Assembly (NCBI RefSeq): GCF_000179775.1
Contig: NZ_AEEB01000024.1
Span: 1-64,000 of the forward strand
Origin: Ahrensia sp. R2A130
Lineage (GTDB): Bacteria; Pseudomonadota; Alphaproteobacteria; Rhizobiales; Rhizobiaceae
Direction of reading: 5' to 3'
DNA length: 64,000 nucleotides
The notes below the pieces were generated by a model. The model was given only the letters and a program-made list of their open reading frames with translations, had not been told where the DNA came from and did no database searches. Of the stretch, positions 1 to 8,490 are shown piece by piece (the stretch's first letter is position 1; the number at the start of each line of letters is the position of its first letter). Made by a program: the position numbers and the translations under genes.

Positions 1-1
1 T

Positions 2-442
2 GATGGTTCCGCAGGTATCACCGATCTCGCCGAGCGTATCGTCCAGATCGCCGACAGCGACATGGCGCAATTCCAGACGCTCTACCCGGACGACATGCCA
101 CTCATGGGCAAGATCGAAACCATTGCCAAGCGCATCTACCGCGCCGACGAAGTGTTGGCCGACAAGAAGGTCCGCGATCAGCTGAAACAGTGGGAAGATG
201 ATGGCTTTGGCCATCTGCCCGTCTGCATGGCAAAGACGCAATACAGCTTCTCCACCGACCCCAACCTGCGCGGCGCACCCACCGGCCATTCCGTGCCGGT
301 GCGCGAAGTTCGCCTCTCAGCAGGCGCAGGCTTCATCGTCGTCGTCTGCGGAGAAATCATGACCATGCCCGGCTTGCCACGTGTCCCATCATCAGAAACC
401 ATCATGCTCAATGATGAAGGGCTCATCGAAGGCCTGTTCTAA
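2..442 (+). CDS. fhs: Formate-tetrahydrofolate ligase, C-terminal part
   Basis: Only the last 146 residues lie in the window; the frame is open from base 2, so the start is upstream of the left edge. The enzyme joins formate to tetrahydrofolate using ATP, giving 10-formyl-THF in the cytoplasm. Recognised by the family C-terminus: '[14 protein letters not shown]', then '[20 protein letters not shown]', the '[15 protein letters not shown]' block and a terminal '[12 protein letters not shown]' segment. The stop codon overlaps the start of the next gene by one base (TAATG), and folD follows two genes on, so a one-carbon folate operon is likely. Identification is firm for the visible part. Confidence 0.93.
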   Translation, partial: DGSAGITDLAERIVQIADSDMAQFQTLYPDDMPLMGKIETIAKRIYRADEVLADKKVRDQLKQWEDDGFGHLPVCMAKTQYSFSTDPNLRGAPTGHSVPVREVRLSAGAGFIVVVCGEIMTMPGLPRVPSSETIMLNDEGLIEGLF

Positions 443-1005
443 TGCTGAAATATCTTGCCAGATTTTCTCTTGTCGCGGTCGCTCTAACGACGACCCCGGC
501 TTCTGCTGGCGAGTGGTTCACCCACCCATTTGGAGAGTTGCGGGCCTATCATGGCTCGTGGCTCGCCGTTTGCAGCGACAGCGGTCGCGGTGAATGTCGT
601 GCCGTTCAAATGGCGGGAGACGATGGCAGCGGCTCGTTCTTCGGGTCACGCCGCATGAGCATCGTCGTCAAGGAACCACAAGGCTACACCGTTGAGATTT
701 TCCAGCGTGGAATGACAACTCCGATATCCGGCAGCGTCACACTGAACATCGATGGCTCCAGAACGAACCTCACAGATGATCAATGGTCAGACGGCGCACC
801 TGAATACACCAATGTGCTGGAAACATTTTCTCTGCGGGGAGACGGTCTGATGAACAAGCTCGTTGCCGAAATGAAGGCAGGCAACCAACTTTATGTCCGC
901 CATTCGCCTTCAGAAAACGATCGCCGCACCATTCGCTTTGACCTGCACGGCTTCACGTCTGTGATGAACGCAATAAACAAGCACCTGCAAAACAGAAAGA
1001 ACTAA
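442..1005 (+). CDS. Secreted IalB-like protein of unknown role
   Basis: A 187-residue protein with a clear signal peptide (hydrophobic stretch at residues 5-22 ending 'TPASA|GEW'). The mature part has the layout I associate with the invasion-associated locus B (IalB) family: an early 'GSWLAVCSD' followed closely by 'GECRAVQ' (two cysteines that may form a disulfide), beta-rich middle, and a C-terminal 'FDLHGFTSVMNAINK' helix similar to the family's terminal alternation. It starts inside the fhs stop codon and ends 3 bases before folD, so it is co-transcribed with folate genes, although nothing in it suggests folate chemistry. IalB assignment is by pattern recognition only; a conserved hypothetical periplasmic protein is the alternative. 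Confidence 0.7.
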   Translation: MLKYLARFSLVAVALTTTPASAGEWFTHPFGELRAYHGSWLAVCSDSGRGECRAVQMAGDDGSGSFFGSRRMSIVVKEPQGYTVEIFQRGMTTPISGSVTLNIDGSRTNLTDDQWSDGAPEYTNVLETFSLRGDGLMNKLVAEMKAGNQLYVRHSPSENDRRTIRFDLHGFTSVMNAINKHLQNRKN

Positions 1006-1008
1006 CCC

Positions 1009-1923
1009 ATGGCTGACATCATCGACGGCAAGGAATTCGCAGCCAAAGTTCGTGCGCAGGTGGCGGAACATGTGACCGCTATAAAGAATGACCACAACAT
1101 CACACCCGGCCTCGCCGTTGTGTTGGTGGGCGAAGATCCCGCATCACAAGTCTACGTCCGCAACAAGGGTAAGCAGACGCTGGAATGCGGCATGGCGAGC
1201 TTCGAGCACAAGCTTGATGTCGACACCGATCAGACAACGCTGATGGCGATCATCGAAAAGCTGAACGCTGATCCTGCCGTCCACGGCATCCTGTGCCAGC
1301 TTCCATTGCCAAAACATCTCGACGAAGAAGAGGTGCTCAACGCCATCCTGCCGGAAAAAGACGTGGACGGTTTTCACATCTCCAATGTCGGCCTGCTCGC
1401 CACAGGCCAAAAAGCAATGGTGCCCTGCACACCGTTGGGCTGCCTGATGATGCTGCGGGAAAAGCACGGTTCGCTGTCCGGCATGAACGCAGTTGTCGTC
1501 GGTCGTTCCAACATTGTCGGCAAACCCATGGCGCAACTCCTGCTGCGCGACAGCTGTACCGTCACCATCGCTCACAGCCGCACCAAGGACATCGAAGCGC
1601 TGTGCAAAACAGCCGACATTCTGGTGGCAGCGGTCGGCCGCCCTGAAATGGTGACGGGTGATTGGGTGAAACCAGGCGCCACCGTAATCGACGTAGGCAT
1701 CAACCGCATCGACGCGCCTGAAAAAGGCACAAAGGAAGACGGAAGTGTCAAAACGCGCCTTGTGGGCGATGTGGATTTCACGTCTGCTGGCGAAGTCGCA
1801 GGGGCCATCACGCCGGTTCCCGGTGGCGTAGGCCCCATGACCATCGCCTGCCTGTTGGCTAACACGCTCACCGCCTGTTGCCGCGCCAACGGTTTAGCCG
1901 AACCACAAGGCCTAACCGCTTAA
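1009..1923 (+). CDS. folD: Bifunctional methylene-THF dehydrogenase / methenyl-THF cyclohydrolase
   Basis: A 304-residue cytoplasmic enzyme that interconverts 5,10-methylene-THF, methenyl-THF and 10-formyl-THF with NADP. Visible family marks: catalytic Lys53 in 'YVRNKGKQT', '[11 protein letters not shown]' around residue 105, 'KDVDGFH' , the dinucleotide-binding '[17 protein letters not shown]', and the C-terminal '[15 protein letters not shown]'. Length is normal for FolD. It lies 3 bases after the IalB-like gene and shares a pathway with the upstream formate-THF ligase, whose product it consumes or supplies. Confidence 0.97.
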   Translation: MADIIDGKEFAAKVRAQVAEHVTAIKNDHNITPGLAVVLVGEDPASQVYVRNKGKQTLECGMASFEHKLDVDTDQTTLMAIIEKLNADPAVHGILCQLPLPKHLDEEEVLNAILPEKDVDGFHISNVGLLATGQKAMVPCTPLGCLMMLREKHGSLSGMNAVVVGRSNIVGKPMAQLLLRDSCTVTIAHSRTKDIEALCKTADILVAAVGRPEMVTGDWVKPGATVIDVGINRIDAPEKGTKEDGSVKTRLVGDVDFTSAGEVAGAITPVPGGVGPMTIACLLANTLTACCRANGLAEPQGLTA

Positions 1924-1985
1924 ACAAAAACGAGATTTCGCAGGTTCACTCTGGGTCTGCGACATAAACTCTCACTGCCAGATCG

Positions 1986-2013
1986 TTGACTTGTCATTGA
2001 TCTGATCTAGACA
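1986..2013 (+). promoter_or_regulatory. Candidate sigma-70 type promoter of the MarR gene
   Basis: TTGACT (1986-1991) and TAGACA (2008-2013) are separated by 16 bases in the 128-bp gap between folD and the MarR gene. The match is reasonable but such hexamers occur by chance; there is no other better pair in the gap. Confidence 0.35.
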
Positions 2014-2051
2014 TGCCCGATCACTGTGAATAGATTGCCGACGGAAACCAC

Positions 2052-2537
2052 TTGAAATATAACGACGATCACCTCGACCCTGAAATCCTGCGCTCCATGC
2101 TGGCCTACCGCTTCATGGTCATCCAGCCGAAGCTGAATGCGCAGGCTGCTCAACTGGTAAAAGAGCAGGCGGGCCTAAGCCTGACGCAATGGCGTATCGC
2201 AGCTCTTGTAAAAATGTACGGGCCGGAAGTCGCATCTACAGACATCCTGCGTGACGTCAAAATGGACAAGGGCATGTTCAGCCGTTCGCTAAAGAGTCTC
2301 ATTGATCAGGGCATCATCACACGCCGTGCAGACGAAAACGATCAACGCAGAACACTGCTGTCACTGACGGCTGCGGGTGAGACAATCTACAAGCGCACAC
2401 TCCCCTACATTCATGCCCGCGAGCGCCATCTGGTGCACGACTTCACAGAAGAAGAGCAGGCTTGCCTTGATAGCGTTCTGACTAAGCTCGAACGAAATTC
2501 GGAATTCCGAAAATTCAACGTGGGCATTGAGGCCTAA
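2052..2537 (+). CDS. MarR family transcriptional regulator
   Basis: A 161-residue winged-helix regulator. The MarR fold is visible: 'AGLSLTQWRIAALVKMYGP' (helix 2 region), recognition area 'MDKGMFSRSLKSLIDQG', and the wing 'ADENDQRRTLLSLTAAG'. The start is TTG at 2052; no better ATG lies in frame nearby. It converges with and overlaps by 4 bases the CoA-transferase that ends the ABC-transporter operon, so it may sense the substrate of that operon; this is inference. No ligand can be proposed from the sequence. Confidence 0.85.
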   Translation: MKYNDDHLDPEILRSMLAYRFMVIQPKLNAQAAQLVKEQAGLSLTQWRIAALVKMYGPEVASTDILRDVKMDKGMFSRSLKSLIDQGIITRRADENDQRRTLLSLTAAGETIYKRTLPYIHARERHLVHDFTEEEQACLDSVLTKLERNSEFRKFNVGIEA

Positions 2538-3661
2538 GGGCCAGCACCAAATTCCTGCCGAACAGCTTCCGTGTGTTCACCAATATCAGGCACAGCACGC
2601 GCCTCTATCTCTGGTCGGAGCGGCGGGACAGCCAACGTAAAATCGCCGCCTGATACGCTTGCCTTGGACCTTCTCACCGCGGGGTGGTTTGTAACACCTG
2701 ACACCGTATTGATCCGCGCCCCAGCCAGATTACCGGCCTCAAGCCGAACGAGCGCATCTTCGCATGTGAGCTTTACAAAGACTGGCGCCATTTCACCGTC
2801 CAGCGCTGCACGATTTGCATCACGCGCGGGATTGTCGTGAAAGCGCGGGTCGTGCTCGAGGTCTGGCCGCTGCAGAGCCACCGTGCAAAAACGCGTCCAC
2901 TCCGCAGGGTTCTGCACCACCACCATTACTTGCCCGTCGGAACACTCGACCGGCCCGTAGGGATAGATGGAAGCGTGCGCCAAACCGGAACGCGGCACCT
3001 CACGGCCCAGATGTTCGTAATGCATCATCGGCACATTCATCCAGTCGGCCATGGTGTCGAACAAAGTCATCTCGATAGCGCGTCCATGACCGGAAATAGA
3101 TCGCGCGATCAACGCCTCCAGCACGGCGGCGTGGGCGTTCATTCCACACGCGATGTCCGCCAGTGATACGCCGACTTTCACCGGTGTGTCCGCAGTTCCT
3201 GTGACAGCACAGACACCACTTTCCGCCTGCACCAGCGCGTCATACGCGCGGGCGTTGGCGTAGGGCGTGTCGCCGCCATAGCCAGCAATCTGCACGGCGA
3301 TCAGCTTTGGGTTGGCAGCTTTCAATTCGTCGAAACCAAGTCCCAGCCGGTCCACCGCGCCACGCGCAAAATTGCTGACAAGCACGTCGGCCTGCTCCGC
3401 CATACGCCGCACAATGGCGAGGTCATCGGCGTTCTTAAGATCGAGAACTGCGCTTTCCTTGCCCCTGTTCAGCCAAGCAAAATATGCGCTGGTGCCGTGG
3501 ACAGCTCGGTCGTAGTGGCGGGCGGTCTCGCCACCGGCACGCTCGATTTTAATCACCCGCGCACCGGCATCAGCCAGCCGTTGCGTACACATGGGCGCGG
3601 CCACCGCCTGTTCGATGGCGACGACGAGAAGGCCGGAAAGCGGTTGGGCGGGGTTGCTCAT
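2534..3661 (-). CDS. CaiB/BaiF (family III) CoA-transferase
   Basis: A 375-residue member of the formyl-CoA transferase/alpha-methylacyl-CoA racemase family, which moves CoA between carboxylic acids through an aspartyl-CoA thioester. Visible: N-terminal 'LSGLLVVAIEQAVAAP', 'DAGARVIKIERAGGETAR', 'LNRGKESAVLDLKN', and 'ARAYDALVQAESGV', whose Asp is at the position of the catalytic aspartate. It starts 9 bases after livF, so it is the last gene of the transporter operon. The context suggests it activates the imported carboxylic acid as a CoA thioester. The actual acid is unknown; a racemase role (alpha-methylacyl-CoA) is also possible. Confidence 0.88.
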   Translation of the reverse strand: MSNPAQPLSGLLVVAIEQAVAAPMCTQRLADAGARVIKIERAGGETARHYDRAVHGTSAYFAWLNRGKESAVLDLKNADDLAIVRRMAEQADVLVSNFARGAVDRLGLGFDELKAANPKLIAVQIAGYGGDTPYANARAYDALVQAESGVCAVTGTADTPVKVGVSLADIACGMNAHAAVLEALIARSISGHGRAIEMTLFDTMADWMNVPMMHYEHLGREVPRSGLAHASIYPYGPVECSDGQVMVVVQNPAEWTRFCTVALQRPDLEHDPRFHDNPARDANRAALDGEMAPVFVKLTCEDALVRLEAGNLAGARINTVSGVTNHPAVRRSKASVSGGDFTLAVPPLRPEIEARAVPDIGEHTEAVRQEFGAGP

Positions 3662-3670
3662 GGGTCGAAC

Positions 3671-4360
3671 CTACACGCCGAGGTAACGGTCGGCCAAATC
3701 ATCTGTCAGATCAGACGAAACTCCCGACCAGACCGTCTCACCCTTTTCGATCAGCACGCAACGGTCCACCACGCGTAACAATTCAGCCAGCGTTTTATCG
3801 ACGATCAGGATCGCCTGTCCCTCGCGTTTCAAACCCGCGATAGCGTCCCAGATTTCACGACGCACAACCGGGGCCAACCCCTCTGTTGCTTCGTCCAAAA
3901 CCAACAAACGCGGGTTCGTCATCAACGCGCGGCCAATGGCGAGCATCTGTTGTTCTCCGCCGGAAAGCGTATCGGCCATCTGACCTGCCCGTTCCCCAAG
4001 CCGCGGGAAGAGGTCGTGAACCTTCGCCAGCGACCATGTTCCGCGTTGGGCAGCTACGGTCAGATTTTCAGCGACCGACAGGTTGGCAAAACAGCGCCGC
4101 CCTTCCGGCACCAAACCGATGCCAAGCTTTGCGACACGATGGGCAGCCATCCCACCGGTTTTCATGCCGGCAAATTCGATGGACCCGCCGGACAATGGCA
4201 ACAGGTTCGAGATGGTGCGAATGGTCGTGGTTTTGCCCATGCCATTGCGCCCCATCAGCGCGACGGCTTCGCCTTCCGACACATCGAGATCGACACCGAA
4301 CAGCGCCTGCGTTGCGCCGTAGTGGGCGGCAACCGCTTCGAGCTGCAACAACCGGCTCAC
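3671..4360 (-). CDS. livF: Branched-chain-type ABC transporter ATPase LivF
   Basis: A 229-residue ABC ATPase of the LivF type. Walker A 'GRNGMGKTT' (with Met, usual in LivF), signature 'LSGGEQQML', Walker B 'LLVLDEATEGLAP' are all present. It begins with GTG overlapping the livG stop by 4 bases (GTGA). It would energise the LivH/LivM permease together with LivG. One of the two ATPases of a hydrophobic amino acid/carboxylate uptake system; the substrate is not readable from the ATPase. Confidence 0.93.
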   Translation of the reverse strand: MSRLLQLEAVAAHYGATQALFGVDLDVSEGEAVALMGRNGMGKTTTIRTISNLLPLSGGSIEFAGMKTGGMAAHRVAKLGIGLVPEGRRCFANLSVAENLTVAAQRGTWSLAKVHDLFPRLGERAGQMADTLSGGEQQMLAIGRALMTNPRLLVLDEATEGLAPVVRREIWDAIAGLKREGQAILIVDKTLAELLRVVDRCVLIEKGETVWSGVSSDLTDDLADRYLGV

Positions 4361-5106
4361 GCGCCCTCCCCCAAATAGGCTTCGCGCACTTGCGGGTCGC
4401 TGCGAATATCATCGACGGACCCGTGGGCGATCACCTTGCCGCCCACCAACACGGTAACACGATCAGCCAGTGCGAATACCGCATCCATGTCGTGTTCGAC
4501 GAGCAAAATAGGTGCCTGCGCGCGAAGACCATCGAGAATGGATGTCAGTACCACCGAACCGCCGGGCCCGATACCGGCCATGGGTTCGTCCATCAAAAAC
4601 ACCTTCGGCTTCAACGCCAACGCCATGCCAAGTTCCAACTGGCGACGTTCGCCGTGGGAAAGGCTCGCCGCCTTCTCGTTGGCGCGGGAACCGAGACCAG
4701 CGTCGGTAAGATGCGTCATCGCAGGTTCGGTCAAAGCCTTATCGTTTGCCGCACGACGGAAGAACGAGAAGCTGCGGCGGCTATGGCCCTGCACAGCGAG
4801 CATCACATTTTCCAGGGCTGTAAAATCGTCGATCAGCGAGGAAATCTGAAACGTGCGCGCGAGGCCTGCTGCGCTGCGGCGGGGAACATCGAGCGCGTTG
4901 ATGTTCGCGCCATCAAAACTCACCTCGCCTTCGTCAGGCACCTGCTCACCGGTGATCTGGCGAATGAAGGTGGATTTGCCTGCGCCGTTAGGGCCGATCA
5001 ACGCATGGATTTCACCAGCGCGCAGATCGAAATCCACAGCGTCACAAGCCGTCAGCGCGCCGAAGCGTTTGGTGATCGCGGCCGTGGAGAGGATAGGTTC
5101 AACCAT
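4357..5106 (-). CDS. livG: Branched-chain-type ABC transporter ATPase LivG
   Basis: A 249-residue ABC ATPase. I place the start at the ATG at 5106 ('MVEPILSTAA'), because the longer reading frame runs into the livM gene and its extra 43 residues look non-coding. Walker A 'GPNGAGKSTF', signature 'LSHGERRQLELGMAL', and Walker B 'VFLMDEPMAGIGP' are visible, the last being typical of LivG. The start overlaps the end of livM by 8 bases, and the end overlaps livF by 4, showing tight translational coupling. Confidence 0.93.
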   Translation of the reverse strand: MVEPILSTAAITKRFGALTACDAVDFDLRAGEIHALIGPNGAGKSTFIRQITGEQVPDEGEVSFDGANINALDVPRRSAAGLARTFQISSLIDDFTALENVMLAVQGHSRRSFSFFRRAANDKALTEPAMTHLTDAGLGSRANEKAASLSHGERRQLELGMALALKPKVFLMDEPMAGIGPGGSVVLTSILDGLRAQAPILLVEHDMDAVFALADRVTVLVGGKVIAHGSVDDIRSDPQVREAYLGEGA

Positions 5107-6094
5107 GGTGCGACGCCTTTCCCGACAGAAAAGCGATCGCACCACCACGTGCAAACAACACGACGCCAAGCAAAATGAGACCGACGAAGAACTGCCAATG
5201 TTCCGTCCAGCCACCCAACGTGTTTTCCAGCACAACGAACAACGCAGCGCCGAGCAGCGGGCCGAACAATCGCGCGGTGCCGCCCAGAATGATGAACACG
5301 ATCAACTCGCCAGACGTCTGCCACGACAGCATGGAGGGCGACACGAAGCGGTTGAGATCGGTGTAAAGCGCCCCTGCCAAACCGGTGATCGCACCCGACA
5401 AGATGAATGCAACGTAGCGGATGCGGAAGGGTGCGATGCCCACCGCCTCCAACCGTTCGCCGTTCTGTCGCGCTGCCGCCAAAGCCAGCCCGAAGCGGGA
5501 ATGGGTGAAACGATCCACCAGCCAGATGACGAGCGCAAGAACCACAAAGCAGACGATGAAGAACGGCAACGGCACCAGCGTGTTCAGCCCCGGAAAACCG
5601 TTACGAACGTAAGTCGGCAACCCGTCCTCACCGCCGTAGCCGGGAAATGAGATGGCGAAATAATAAATCATCTGCGCGAAGGCGAGCGTGAGCATGATGA
5701 AATAAACACCCGCAGTGCGAAGCGCGAAAAGGCCGATAAGAGCGGCCAATAGGGCAGACACCACTATTGCGACCAGCCAGATGACCGGCATGCTCTTCGT
5801 GCCTTCGATGAGGAACGGCACCGTCATCAAAGGTTCGGATGTGAAGGCGTGACTGGCGAGAATTCCGCAGACGTAACCGCCCGCACCAAAGAACGCCGCA
5901 TGGCCAAAAGAAACCAAACCGCCATTGCCGAGCGCAAGGTTCAGGCCAGTGGCGGCGATGGCAAGGATTGCGATGCGGGTGGCCAGTGTGATGGTGAACG
6001 TCTCGCCCGTCGCCGATGCCCACAGAACCGCAGCGGGCAACATGAGCAGGACGGCCAGATCAACGATCCGTTCGCGGGACATTTTGAAACCCAT
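5099..6094 (-). CDS. livM: Branched-chain-type ABC transporter permease LivM
   Basis: A 331-residue inner-membrane permease with about nine hydrophobic segments. The family motif is seen in 'LALGNGGLVSFGHAAFFGAG' near residue 55 and in 'ALAAARQNGERLEAVGI' (the EAA-like loop that contacts the ATPases), followed by 'SGAITGLAGAL'. It shares a base with the livH stop (TGATG) and overlaps livG. It pairs with LivH to form the transmembrane channel. Confidence 0.92.
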   Translation of the reverse strand: MGFKMSRERIVDLAVLLMLPAAVLWASATGETFTITLATRIAILAIAATGLNLALGNGGLVSFGHAAFFGAGGYVCGILASHAFTSEPLMTVPFLIEGTKSMPVIWLVAIVVSALLAALIGLFALRTAGVYFIMLTLAFAQMIYYFAISFPGYGGEDGLPTYVRNGFPGLNTLVPLPFFIVCFVVLALVIWLVDRFTHSRFGLALAAARQNGERLEAVGIAPFRIRYVAFILSGAITGLAGALYTDLNRFVSPSMLSWQTSGELIVFIILGGTARLFGPLLGAALFVVLENTLGGWTEHWQFFVGLILLGVVLFARGGAIAFLSGKASHHG

Positions 6095-7014
6095 CAGTGT
6101 TTCGCCCCGAATAAACCTGTCGGGCGCACCACAAGCACGCAGGCCATGACGATGTAGATAAGCATGGAGGACAAGGACGATCCCACCGCCGTTGCGCTGG
6201 ACGGCTCCATGAATTGCGCAAAAAGCGCGGGCAGCATGGAACGGCCCAATGTGTCGGACAGGCCCACGATCAACGCACCGACGAACGCGCCGGGGATCGA
6301 GCCAAGGCCGCCGATGATGATAACGACAAAGGCGAGAATAAGCACCGGTTCACCCATGCCCACTTGCACCGATTGCAGCGATGCCACCAACGCCCCGGCC
6401 AGCCCTGCCAGCGCTGCGCCAAGCGCGAACACAAGTGTGTAGAGACGGTCTATATTCACGCCCAATGCAGAGATCATCTCGCGGTCGGATTGTCCGGCGC
6501 GGATACGCGCACCGACACGGGTTCGCGCAATGAAGATCATCAAGCCAGCAGCCAGCGCAAGACCGACACCGATGATGAAAAGGCGGAACAGCGGATATTG
6601 AATGCCGCCGGGCAACGTCACCGCGCCGGACAGGCCTTGCGGTACGGACAGGTAGAGCGGGAACGAGCCGAACAGCCACCGCGTGCCTTCGGAAAAAACG
6701 AGTATCAGCGCGAAGGTTGCCAGCACCTGATCGAGATGGTCACGTTTGTAGAGACGGCGGATCACCGCCAGTTCCACCACTGCACCTGCAGCGGCGGCAA
6801 ACACAAGGCTCGCCGCAACGCCGAGCCACCACGAGCCGGTCGCAGCAGCAACAGCGGCACAGGCAAATGCGCCGACCATATAAAGCGAGCCGTGGGCGAG
6901 ATTGATAAGACCCATGACGCCGAAAATCAGCGTCAGCCCCGCCGCCATGAGGAACAGCATGACACCGAATTGCAAGCCGTTCAGCGCCTGCTCCGCGATC
7001 AGGGTCCATGTCAT
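6094..7014 (-). CDS. livH: Branched-chain-type ABC transporter permease LivH
   Basis: A 306-residue membrane protein, the LivH partner of LivM. Family marks are the N-terminal 'QALNGLQFGVMLFLMAAGLT', 'GLINLAHGSLYMVGAF', and the loop 'RAGQSDREMISALGVNIDRL', followed by 'LGAALAGLAGAL'. About eight hydrophobic segments. It is separated from the binding-protein gene by a 75-base gap holding a strong hairpin, so its expression is probably lower than that of the binding protein. Confidence 0.92.
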   Translation of the reverse strand: MTWTLIAEQALNGLQFGVMLFLMAAGLTLIFGVMGLINLAHGSLYMVGAFACAAVAAATGSWWLGVAASLVFAAAAGAVVELAVIRRLYKRDHLDQVLATFALILVFSEGTRWLFGSFPLYLSVPQGLSGAVTLPGGIQYPLFRLFIIGVGLALAAGLMIFIARTRVGARIRAGQSDREMISALGVNIDRLYTLVFALGAALAGLAGALVASLQSVQVGMGEPVLILAFVVIIIGGLGSIPGAFVGALIVGLSDTLGRSMLPALFAQFMEPSSATAVGSSLSSMLIYIVMACVLVVRPTGLFGAKH

Positions 7015-7030
7015 GTAATTGTTCTGCCTT

Positions 7031-7073
7031 CAAACAAAACGGGCGGCAGACCGATCATCGGCCCACCGCCCGT
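7031..7073 (-). terminator. Hairpin with T-run between binding protein gene and livH
   Basis: Read on the minus strand, an 8-bp stem (ACGGGCGG at 7073-7066 pairs with CCGCCCGT at 7046-7039) encloses a second small inverted repeat and is followed by TTTTGTTTG. This has the form of an intrinsic terminator. As livH lies downstream in the same direction it is best read as an attenuator or a partial terminator that lets the binding protein be made in excess. Confidence 0.65.
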
Positions 7074-7089
7074 TGAAGCTGCGCGTCGC

Positions 7090-8244
7090 CTACTTAAGCG
7101 CGCACTGTTCGGCGTAGGCATCGCCACGGGCAATGAGGCCGGTGGAGATGATCTTGTTTGTGAACACATCACCTTCTTTCACCACTTCGCGGACGTAGAT
7201 GTCCTGAATGGGGTGCTGGTTGGTGTTGAAGCTGAACTTGCCGCGAACGGAATCGAATTTCGCAGCCTTCAGCGCGGTGCGGAATGCGTCTGCATCCTTC
7301 ACATCGGCTTCCGCCATGGCGGACAGGATGAGGTTTGCCGTGTCGAAACCCTGGCTTGCGTAGAGCGATGGCAGACGACCATATTCAGCCTGAAACGTTT
7401 CCACGAACGCTTTGTTGGCAGCGTTGTCGATGTCCTTGTTCCACTGCGACGTGTTCTTCACACCCAGCGCCGCTTCACCCACGGCCTGCAAAATGCCTTG
7501 GTCGAATGAGAAAGCAGGACCAACCAACGGTTTGTCGACGCCGGAACCAGCATACTGCTTCATGAAGGCGATACCCATGCCGCCGGGCAGGAAGAAGAAC
7601 ACGCTATCGGCACCCGATGCACGGATCTGCGCGATCTCGGCGGCGTAATCGGTCTGGCCGAGCTTGGTGTAGATCTCGCTTGCCACTTCACCTTTGAAAA
7701 ACCGTTTGAAACCGGTCAGCGCGTCTTTGCCAGCGGGGTAGTTGGGCGCAAGGATGAAGGTCTTTTTAAAACCGGCATCGTTGGAATAGGCACCGGCAGC
7801 TTCGTGCAGGTTGTCGTTCTGCCACGCGACGTTGAAGTAGTTCTGGTGACAACCGGCACCAGCCAGTGCGGATGGGCCAGCGTTAGGCGACAGGTAGAAT
7901 TTGCCCTGCGCGGTGGCAGCTGGAACAACAGCCATGGCGAGGTTAGACCAGATGATGCCTGTGAGGATGTCGACCTTTTCCGACTGGATCATTTTATCAG
8001 CAAGCTGCACGGCGATGTCCGGCTTGCGCTGATCATCTTCCACCACGACGGTGAGGTCGGAATTGCCAGCCTGTTTCGCGGCCAGCATGAAGCCGTCCCG
8101 CACATCGACACCAAGGCCCGCACCACCACCGGTCAGCGTGGTGATCATACCGACTTTGACAGGTTCGGCCTGCGCGGAAAGCGTGCTTGCAGCCATTAGG
8201 GCCAGTGCAGCTGCGCCAGCGGCCAGTTTGGAAATCGTCTTCAT
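7090..8244 (-). CDS. Periplasmic substrate-binding protein of the Liv-type transporter
   Basis: A 384-residue periplasmic binding protein of the Leu/Ile/Val (peripla_BP_6) family. The start is the ATG at 8244, 6 bases after a good GGGAGG ribosome site; the longer frame adds seven residues only. Signal peptide 'MKTISKLAAGAAALALMA...' ending near 'SAQA|EPVK'. Then 'VGMITTLTGGGAGLGVDVRD' and 'LTVVVEDDQRKPDIAVQLA', the usual start of lobe 1. First gene of the operon with livHMGF and a CoA-transferase. In related operons such proteins bind aromatic or aliphatic acids as well as amino acids; the CoA-transferase favours an organic acid here, but this is inference. Confidence 0.92.
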   Translation of the reverse strand: MKTISKLAAGAAALALMAASTLSAQAEPVKVGMITTLTGGGAGLGVDVRDGFMLAAKQAGNSDLTVVVEDDQRKPDIAVQLADKMIQSEKVDILTGIIWSNLAMAVVPAATAQGKFYLSPNAGPSALAGAGCHQNYFNVAWQNDNLHEAAGAYSNDAGFKKTFILAPNYPAGKDALTGFKRFFKGEVASEIYTKLGQTDYAAEIAQIRASGADSVFFFLPGGMGIAFMKQYAGSGVDKPLVGPAFSFDQGILQAVGEAALGVKNTSQWNKDIDNAANKAFVETFQAEYGRLPSLYASQGFDTANLILSAMAEADVKDADAFRTALKAAKFDSVRGKFSFNTNQHPIQDIYVREVVKEGDVFTNKIISTGLIARGDAYAEQCALK

Positions 8245-8377
8245 TCTAGATCCTCCCGAGATCATCTGTTGCCGTTCCTCAAGAGCCGGTCATCGCAAAC
8301 AACCTAGAGTGGCTTTTCCGCCGCGCAAAGGCCGCAGCGAGGAAAAATGCGCGCTTATTTAACGGGTGCCACAATGG

Positions 8378-8399
8378 CTTTCACGAAACTGTCGCAAAT
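8378..8399 (+). promoter_or_regulatory. Candidate Pho box upstream of phoR
   Basis: Two 11-base units, CTTTCACGAAA (8378-8388) and CTGTCGCAAAT (8389-8399), resemble the tandem CTGTCAT-type half-sites bound by PhoB. It lies about 90 bases before the chosen phoR start. It suggests autoregulation of the operon at phoR. The match is less perfect than that before pstS. Confidence 0.45.
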
Positions 8400-8490
8400 G
8401 CGATGACAGGTCGTGCGGTTGCCGAAACCACTGATCGCGCAAACACATGTCGCTCTTCAACCCCATGCCCCGCAAACCAGACTGGACCCA

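Noticed and set aside
1924..1985. Terminator after folD (CGCAG ... CTGCG)
   Set aside because: Only a 5-bp stem with a long loop and no T-run.
3886..5178. Plus-strand frame of 430 codons opposite livF and livG
   Set aside because: Fully covered by two ABC ATPases with all motifs on the minus strand; low-quality composition.
6214..7509. Plus-strand frame of 431 codons opposite livH and the binding-protein gene
   Set aside because: It is antisense to well-supported liv genes; its product is rich in His, Gln and Arg with no domain, the usual shadow of GC-biased coding DNA.
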